Assembly: GCA_018985225.1 (NCBI GenBank)
Contig: JADGIF010000317.1
Coordinates: 1 to 11,107, forward strand
DNA length: 11,107 bases
Direction: 5' to 3'
From: Amoeboradix gromovi
Lineage: Eukaryota > Sanchytriomycota > Sanchytriomycetes > Sanchytriales > Sanchytriaceae
Shown: positions 6,414 through 11,107 of the stretch, piece after piece
Layout of the letters: every line of letters starts with the position of its first letter
How positions within the stretch are numbered: the stretch's first letter is position 1
Notes under the pieces: model-generated
What the model saw: only the letters and a program-made list of their open reading frames with translations
The model's database searches: none
Told to the model about the DNA's origin: nothing
Translations under genes and position numbers: made by a program

Positions 6414-9083
6414 TTACTTCAATGTTAATTCTAAAGTTTTAATAAAAGACTTGACTGCGTTATTTTTTACCAGTTTGGGATATAAGCTAGATTCAGACTT
6501 TGAGGATGTGTCGAAAGGCTTTAGACTAACAGATCTGACTACAATTTTTAGCTCATTAAATACTTCTGATAATAATTTATTCTCGCCAACATTGGCTGAA
6601 ACCCTGTCAATTAGTCTTTTGTACCGTAAAATTTGTAACCTCAAGTATATGTCTTCTTCTTCTACTAATTCCTGGTTTACTTTTCGTTTCGTTTTAATAC
6701 TTTTCAATACTTTGTCTGCCAAATTAGCCGCTCTTTTTATTCTTTCCATTTGTAAAGCTAGTTCATTATCTAAATGTAAGGTCTCTTTGTTCAACGTGAT
6801 TATAACCTGCTCGCTTTCACATATGGCTTGTTCCAAGTTGACAATTCTAGACTCTAACTGCTCTAATTCAGTTGTTTTTGAATCCAGTTCAATATTTAAC
6901 TGTTCCAATTTCTGTTTAGCCGCATCCAAAGTAGAGCACAAAGTTTGCTTTTTTATTTTATCGTTTTCTGTCACATTTGACATAATAATGTTTTCTTGAA
7001 ATGCAATTTGCCGTGATCCCATAATTAGAACTGTTGCTTTCATTGCTTCTACATCCTTGCTGGCAGCGAAGATCTGATTTTTGAGTAGTTCCTGCTTATC
7101 ATTTAGTGCTTGTCTTTTTGAAGCTAAATCAATCAAGATTTCGCTTTCACCCATCATAAGTTGTCCTCCTTTTTGAAGTATTATCATGTACTTACTTTTT
7201 AAAATCTCCAATAGTCTCTTTCTATCGTTGTATTCCACCAATACTTTACTTTTAATGTCCAAGGCACCATTTATTTTAAATTTCAGGTTATCTGCAACCT
7301 GCTGAGTCTCCGCTTGTTTTTCCTGCAATGAAATGATATAATCTACATTTTTAGATTCCAAATCTACCAAATTATCCTTTTTGTGGCTTAAAAACTGTTT
7401 CGTCCGACTGATTTCAAGTTCTATGAGCGATATCCGAACGGATAGTTCATCATTAGAGGCAACGCTATCGGAAAAAACATTTGTACTCCTTTTACAAATT
7501 AATAACTTTGACTTATATTCTTCTTTGTTTAAATCGATGTATTCCAAGTCCTTTTGGTTCTTAAGACTTGATTTTTTATACACTGCTTTCTTTTTCAGTA
7601 ACATTTCAAGAAGCATTTTATTTTCATTTTTATGTTTTTGCAAAAGTTCTGCCATTTCACTTAATTTAACTTTCAGTTTATCCTTGACTTCCAGTTTCAT
7701 TCTACCTTTTAAAACGTCCAGTTTGTTAGTCAGCATAAGTTTTTTATATTCTTGATTGTACAATATATCATCTTGATCAGATAATTGAGTTTCCAAACTT
7801 AGAAAGTTTCTATCAACATTCTTAATCTCAACTTCGTGACCTCTTATTTCATCTGAGATCGCCTGCTTATATTCCATTTTACACTCAAACTCTAAAGTTA
7901 GTTTACCGAATTTCTCTTGCTGCTTTGCAATGCATCTCTGCATTTGGTCTATTTTAACATGCTCCTTAATGATTAGAGTATCCAGTTCCGTTAACGCTGA
8001 TGGGGTTCTTATGAAGTTCATGCTCTCAGTTATTTCGCTGATTTGATATTCCAGGGAACAAATTACTTGCTGAGAAGCAACCAGCTCAGCGTTTGAAAAC
8101 TGAACCTTGGCTGCAGCTGAGGAGTTTTCTTGAGTTAACAGTTCTAACTCCTTCTCAAAATGAGTGAGATCTGATTTAATTTTCTCGCATTTGTCTAACT
8201 TTGTTTTTATATCTATAGATTTTGTAGATATTAATCTTTCTATGCATCCAATATCATAATCAGATTTGTTTTTTTCCCTCACTTCGCCGCTGAACTCTAT
8301 TTCCTTATTTTTAATTTCTTGAGATAGTTCCACCTCATTTTCTACACTTTTGTTTAGCTCTTCGAACTTCAAGTTGATACGCTCATCGATTTGTTGCAAT
8401 TGTAACAGGGAAGATTCCCAGTTATCAAGGCATATGTTTTTTGCGGTGTTAAGTTGTTCAAAAGCCAATAAAGTGCACTTCAAATCAAATGTGCAAGTTG
8501 TTAATTCTGTTTTAGAATCTTTGATACATTTATTCACCAAGTACTCCTCATTTTGCATTTTTTTTATAGCCAAACTTGTGTCGTGGATCAATTTATCATC
8601 TATCTTTGTGTATTTATCTAAAAGTAAAAAATCTTTTTCCTTTTCTCTCAATTCTACCATAATCGCTTCATATTCAGTCTGACTAATCTTGACTTGCTTT
8701 CGATGCTGTTTGATCAATTCCTCCACCCTTTGAATTTCTTGTTGATGCCAAATTACTTTCTCATTGATAGAATCTTGGCTATTCTTTGCAGCTTGTGTTT
8801 GCTTTATAAGTTGAGTGTTCTCAATCTCTTTTAATGAATCTCTGTCACATTCTGCAAGGAGAGCCTTCTCTTTATCCAGAAGAAAACTTTGCTGAGATTT
8901 AATCTGGAAATCAATATTTTTGGAATGTTTAATTATCGCAATGCTTCTATTTTGCTGTTGCAATATAGAATTAGAAAGGGCTTGAACTTTCAATGATTTT
9001 ATTATGTTTTGGGACTCTAAAAGTTTATTAGCTTCATTGAGAAATGGTAAATCACCATATAAATCCAGGCGTAGATCTGTCAT
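6414..9083 (-). CDS. CCDC39: CCDC39 / FAP59-like axonemal ruler protein, 889 residues
   Basis: The ATG (9081-9083) opens an uninterrupted 889-codon frame, close to vertebrate CCDC39 (about 940). Nearly the whole protein is coiled coil. Landmarks recalled from CCDC39 occur in order: NEANKLLE near 16-23 (vertebrate NEENKLLE); LDKYTKIDDK near 155-164 (LQKYAQQDD); a conserved NWE near 221-223 (QWE); LYNQEY near 441-446 followed by LKG; DRKRLLEILKSKYMIIL near 620-636; and EEEDIYLR with a downstream EN pair near 808-835 (EEQDIKLR). In cilia CCDC39 and CCDC40 form a heterodimer along doublet microtubules that sets the 96-nm repeat for radial spokes, inner dynein arms and the nexin-dynein regulatory complex. 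CCDC40 is not in the window. A TATATA-like stretch lies about 60 bases upstream (9143-9149). The stop reads TAAA. Confidence 0.88.
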   Translation of the reverse strand: MTDLRLDLYGDLPFLNEANKLLESQNIIKSLKVQALSNSILQQQNRSIAIIKHSKNIDFQIKSQQSFLLDKEKALLAECDRDSLKEIENTQLIKQTQAAKNSQDSINEKVIWHQQEIQRVEELIKQHRKQVKISQTEYEAIMVELREKEKDFLLLDKYTKIDDKLIHDTSLAIKKMQNEEYLVNKCIKDSKTELTTCTFDLKCTLLAFEQLNTAKNICLDNWESSLLQLQQIDERINLKFEELNKSVENEVELSQEIKNKEIEFSGEVREKNKSDYDIGCIERLISTKSIDIKTKLDKCEKIKSDLTHFEKELELLTQENSSAAAKVQFSNAELVASQQVICSLEYQISEITESMNFIRTPSALTELDTLIIKEHVKIDQMQRCIAKQQEKFGKLTLEFECKMEYKQAISDEIRGHEVEIKNVDRNFLSLETQLSDQDDILYNQEYKKLMLTNKLDVLKGRMKLEVKDKLKVKLSEMAELLQKHKNENKMLLEMLLKKKAVYKKSSLKNQKDLEYIDLNKEEYKSKLLICKRSTNVFSDSVASNDELSVRISLIELEISRTKQFLSHKKDNLVDLESKNVDYIISLQEKQAETQQVADNLKFKINGALDIKSKVLVEYNDRKRLLEILKSKYMIILQKGGQLMMGESEILIDLASKRQALNDKQELLKNQIFAASKDVEAMKATVLIMGSRQIAFQENIIMSNVTENDKIKKQTLCSTLDAAKQKLEQLNIELDSKTTELEQLESRIVNLEQAICESEQVIITLNKETLHLDNELALQMERIKRAANLADKVLKSIKTKRKVNQELVEEEDIYLRLQILRYKRLIDRVSANVGENKLLSEVFNELKIVVRSVSLKPFDTSSKSESSLYPKLVKNNAVKSFIKTLELTLK

Positions 9084-9331
9084 TAATAGGCCAAGAATTT
9101 TTTGTCTTTAAATTGGAACTCGTATACCGCAGTTTCCTTTTCTATATATTGAAAATGTAAGTTAACTACACTAAAATAAGATCACTCCTCTTAATTGGGT
9201 TCAATAATATGCCAAACTCAACAAAATAACACAAGGTAGCGACATCAATTGCTACTAGGTGTTTACACCAACAGCAAAATTTTAGGCGTTTGCGGCGCAC
9301 GGTAAAAACCTGCGAGACTTTTTAAAACTAG
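9084..9331. other. upstream region of the CCDC39-like gene
   Basis: This stretch separates the CCDC39 start from family 1 element copy 2. It contains the AATATATAG (minus) near 9142-9150 that could serve as a TATA-like promoter, and an isolated GTAAGT (plus, about 9158) with no coding context. Positions 9270-9325 are less AT-rich (GGCGTTTGCGGCGCACGG). I see no RNA gene there. Confidence 0.3.
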
Positions 9332-9763
9332 TGGGACATCAAACATAAAAACTAGACTAACTTTCTGAAGTAGTTTAAATTGCTATTTCAAGTGTATTAA
9401 CAGATAGCAAATTAAATTAGATTAATATGACTGGTTCAAGTAAATTATTTTAGTATAGAAGCTTTTCATCCATCAAAATCTTGGAAACAATGATTAATAA
9501 GAAGAAGAGAAAACAAAAAATAAGTAATACGAAAGGTCGTAAAAAGAAATGGAACAGATAGTAGTGGTAAAGTAGTAGATAATGCACCTTTGCTTAGACA
9601 TCCAAAGACCTTATTTGAAAGAGATAGTGGGTCATCTTGTTATATTTTAAAGAGGGGAATGACATTAATGAAAGAAGAAGGACTTTATTAATAATAGTAT
9701 TTCCTCTTTATGGATTACCTCCCTTAAAAACGGCTTAGTCTAGTTTTTATATTTGGTGTCTCA
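9332..9763 (+). mobile_element. family 1 element, copy 2 (432 bp), 31-bp terminal inverted repeats
   Basis: The ends are 9332-9362 (TGGGACATCAAACATAAAAA then CTAGACTAACT) and 9733-9763 (its inverted match, TGAGACACC on the other strand). The left end matches the right end of copy 1 best (both continue into TTTCTG), so the element lies in the opposite orientation to copy 1 and its relic ORF runs on the plus strand. It is about 80 bases shorter than copy 1. Flanks (ACTAG and AGTAT) show no clear target duplication. Confidence 0.8.
9583..9743 (+). pseudogene. decayed copy of the family 1 element ORF
   Basis: Conceptual translation across frames recovers the core of the copy 1 product: FERDSG against FERDAG, ILKRG against IMKRG, MKE, and then FINNSISSLW against FINDSISSLW before a stop in the terminal repeat. 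Single-base and short indels (one T lost in the CCTTTT run, bases lost in the CTCATATA segment, and a loss after MKE) throw the frame repeatedly. No continuous ORF remains. Confidence 0.6.
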
Positions 9764-9930
9764 AGTATAACTTCTCAGGTAAATTCTCAAACCAAATTTT
9801 TGGGCAAAAAGATATTATTTTGTTTGACCGGAGTAATAAGTAATGCTAATTATATACATACGTAGCACTAGCACTGGTTTTTTGGATAGTAAATGGCCTT
9901 CTATTGTATCATATCTGTCACAACAAAGGC

Positions 9931-10089
9931 ATGTTACACTTATGTCACATTTTTTCTGCAATATCGTTTTCCATGTTCATACCCAATAACTTTCCTAATA
10001 CAAGCACTGTAGACAAGATCCCCATTGTAGAGTTTTCTGACTTTAATGACGATTTTGGAGTCCATCTAAAGTCTGATGATAGTTTATAA
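9931..10089 (+). CDS. small ORF with signal-like start, possibly a 5' exon of the seven-transmembrane gene
   Basis: The ATG at 9931 gives 52 residues: a hydrophobic start (MLHLCHIFSAISFSMFIP), a possible N-glycosylation sequon (NTS) and an acidic tail (FSDFNDDFGVHLKSDDSL), ending at TAA 32 bases before the next ATG. A weak donor GTCTGA (10071) and a TTTTTTAG acceptor (ending 10111) would remove 41 bases and join this frame to the downstream gene in phase. The donor is not a good match to GTAAGT, so I regard splicing as a hypothesis. Otherwise it is an independent small ORF, an upstream ORF or chance. Confidence 0.25.
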   Translation: MLHLCHIFSAISFSMFIPNNFPNTSTVDKIPIVEFSDFNDDFGVHLKSDDSL

Positions 10090-10121
10090 TATACTTTATG
10101 TGATTTTTTAGGGTTTTGGCT

Positions 10122-10928
10122 ATGCTCGATTTTTTCATTTTGTCATCCGTTTTTACCCCGATCTTCCGTCAGCAGAACATGTCCCAGATTTTAATCTCTC
10201 AAACCCTAATTTACAGAATAATTGCATCTGTAGTAGGAATATTTCAATTTGTTGTGGGTGTTGTATACACAAACTATGCGTTCAAAAAGAAAAATGAGTT
10301 ATTTTGGCTGATAAATGCTACTCTATCTTTAGCATCGATAGTCGTAATATGTATGTGCATTCCTGCTCAAGAAGTTGCTTATATGACATTTATTTTATGC
10401 GAAATAACATACTATTTTTTGTTCCTTACTTATGTAAAACGAATTAAATTTTTGGGTAAAATAAAAGTTAAGCTTGATGGGGCTATTCCTTATGTTCCGT
10501 TCTCAGCTTCTGTTTTACTTTTGGGCCCTGTTGCAGCTTATGTGATTGCTAAATTTGATCACAGTTTTGACTACGTTGTATTTTACAGCAGTTTCTTTGG
10601 GTGGACGGTTTTGTTGGCCTCAGAGACTTATTTCTTTGCTGTTCTTTACAAAAAAACAAAAATAATGCAAAGAGGTAGGTTGTTTGATAATCGCGCCATA
10701 TACACTCAAATGATAGTATCATTCATTTTAGCAGTTACAGGAGATTTTGTGTTACTGTACCTAAGATTCAATGATCAATTTCTCGCTTACATTTTAAGAT
10801 TCATATTTATTCAAACTAGAGTATTGTTTGTCATAAACTACTTCCATATTTTAGGTGATGAGCATCATCAAGGAATGTTTTTCAGGTCCATCAGCAATTT
10901 GGAAGCATTTAACCCTGAAAATGAATAA
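10122..10928 (+). CDS. seven-transmembrane protein with GPCR-like topology, unidentified (268 residues)
   Basis: The frame is open from a TTG at 10116, but the first ATG is 10122. After an N-terminal hydrophobic stretch (LDFFILSSVF) there are seven membrane spans near residues 27-52, 60-80, 84-104, 120-142, 150-175, 194-214 and 221-243. Loops after spans 1, 3 and 5 are strongly basic (KKKNE; KRIKFLGKIKVK; KKTKIMQRGR), which by the positive-inside rule puts them in the cytosol, the N-terminus outside and the C-terminus inside, as in GPCRs. I see no class A hallmarks (no DRY, no NPxxY), so the receptor idea rests on topology alone. A channel, transporter-like or fungal-type orphan membrane family is equally possible. 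The stop overlaps AATAAA, and a family 1 terminal repeat begins 11 bases later. Confidence 0.8.
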   Translation: MLDFFILSSVFTPIFRQQNMSQILISQTLIYRIIASVVGIFQFVVGVVYTNYAFKKKNELFWLINATLSLASIVVICMCIPAQEVAYMTFILCEITYYFLFLTYVKRIKFLGKIKVKLDGAIPYVPFSASVLLLGPVAAYVIAKFDHSFDYVVFYSSFFGWTVLLASETYFFAVLYKKTKIMQRGRLFDNRAIYTQMIVSFILAVTGDFVLLYLRFNDQFLAYILRFIFIQTRVLFVINYFHILGDEHHQGMFFRSISNLEAFNPENE

Positions 10929-10929
10929 A
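10924..10929 (+). promoter_or_regulatory. AATAAA polyadenylation hexamer overlapping the stop codon
   Basis: GAA TAA ATA at the end of the seven-transmembrane gene contains AATAAA with the stop codon inside it, as in the 852-residue gene. The mRNA would end within or just before the family 1 terminal repeat at 10940. Confidence 0.4.
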
Positions 10930-10939
10930 TATTTTAACA

Positions 10940-10970
10940 TGAGACACACTCTGTAAAAACTAGACTGGCT
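10940..10970 (+). repeat. lone family 1 terminal repeat
   Basis: TGAGACAC, seven unmatched bases, then AAAAACTAGACT and GGCT: exactly the 31-base length of the family 1 ends, with the middle diverged. What follows (CTTTTTGATACATTTTATTT) loosely resembles the start of copy 2 (CTTTCTGAAGTAG). It is probably the 5' end of another element whose remainder is missing or is interrupted by the element starting at 11027. Confidence 0.6.
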
Positions 10971-11026
10971 TTTTGATACATTTTATTTCAAATAAAATTG
11001 TAGTTTCATAATACTTTTACCTGATA

Positions 11027-11107
11027 TGGAACACCAAATATAAAAACTAGACTAACTCGTTTTTAAAGGAGGTGCTCCATACGGAGGAATGCTATCATTA
11101 GTAAAAG
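11027..11107 (-). mobile_element. family 1 element, copy 3 (truncated by the window edge)
   Basis: The end at 11027-11057 (TGGAACACCAAATATAAAAA then CTAGACTAACT) and the following 50 bases match copy 1 closely (CTCGT.TTTAAAGG, GGTGCTCCATA, ATGCTATCATTA.TAAAAG). Copy 3 has the same orientation as copy 1 and differs by a net two bases before the stop, so its ORF end is read in another frame (PPYGAPPLKTS). The element continues beyond the window. Confidence 0.75.

Noticed and set aside
6451-6999. Plus-strand ORF of 182 residues rich in Ser, Phe and Leu
   Set aside because: Antisense of CCDC39 coiled coil; the Ser/Leu/Phe-rich composition is the reverse reading of Lys/Glu-rich codons. ORFs at 7381-7755 and 8350-8682 are rejected for the same reason.
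1-11107. Trichomonad origin suggested by TAAA at all large-gene stops and intron-free genes
   Set aside because: TAAA is common in AT-rich DNA, and I found neither a convincing TCA-type initiator before the start codons nor the highly conserved trichomonad intron ends.
1-11107. Kinetoplastid-type polycistron or ciliate genome
   Set aside because: Genes alternate strands, and TAA, TAG and TGA all appear to act as stops, so neither fits.
1-11107. tRNA, rRNA or CRISPR
   Set aside because: Scanning by eye for a GGTTCRANYCC B-box with a paired acceptor stem, for rRNA-like conserved tracts and for regularly spaced short repeats gave nothing on either strand.

Overview
The window is AT-rich eukaryotic DNA using the standard genetic code: long ORFs end in TAA, and the partial gene at the left edge ends in TGA. 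Four substantial genes are present. The one with a secure identity is an uninterrupted, divergent CCDC39/FAP59 (6414-9083, minus strand), a structural protein of motile cilia. The source organism therefore builds, or recently built, motile flagella. Long single-exon genes, close spacing and genes on both strands suggest a unicellular flagellate, possibly a zoosporic relative of fungi. The lineage cannot be fixed from this window.

Layout, left to right. Positions 1-310 hold the C-terminal end of a plus-strand gene converging on a 61-residue minus-strand ORF. Positions 435-2993 (minus) encode an unrecognised ~852-residue helical protein in which a G-x-Y-x-D-L-F module recurs about every 100-130 residues. 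Positions 3233-3742 are a 510-bp element with 31-bp terminal inverted repeats (family 1) carrying a small cysteine-containing ORF. Positions 3909-6268 are dominated by a second repeat family (family 2) in three diverged copies. Two of these, in opposite orientation, bracket a two-pass membrane protein gene (4069-4956); the third lies upstream of CCDC39 on the other side. Positions 9332-9763 are a second, decayed family 1 element. A seven-transmembrane protein gene with GPCR-like charge topology follows (10122-10928). The window ends in another lone family 1 terminal repeat (10940-10970) and the start of a third element (11027 to beyond the edge).

There is no sign that the four large genes form a pathway. 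CCDC39 is a resident gene, while the DNA around it is populated by two repeat families. The most interesting points are the repeat architecture of the 852-residue protein, the compact family 1 element whose ORF stop codon lies inside its terminal repeat, and the membrane protein gene set between inverted copies of family 2. No tRNA, rRNA, CRISPR array or recognisable transposase was found.
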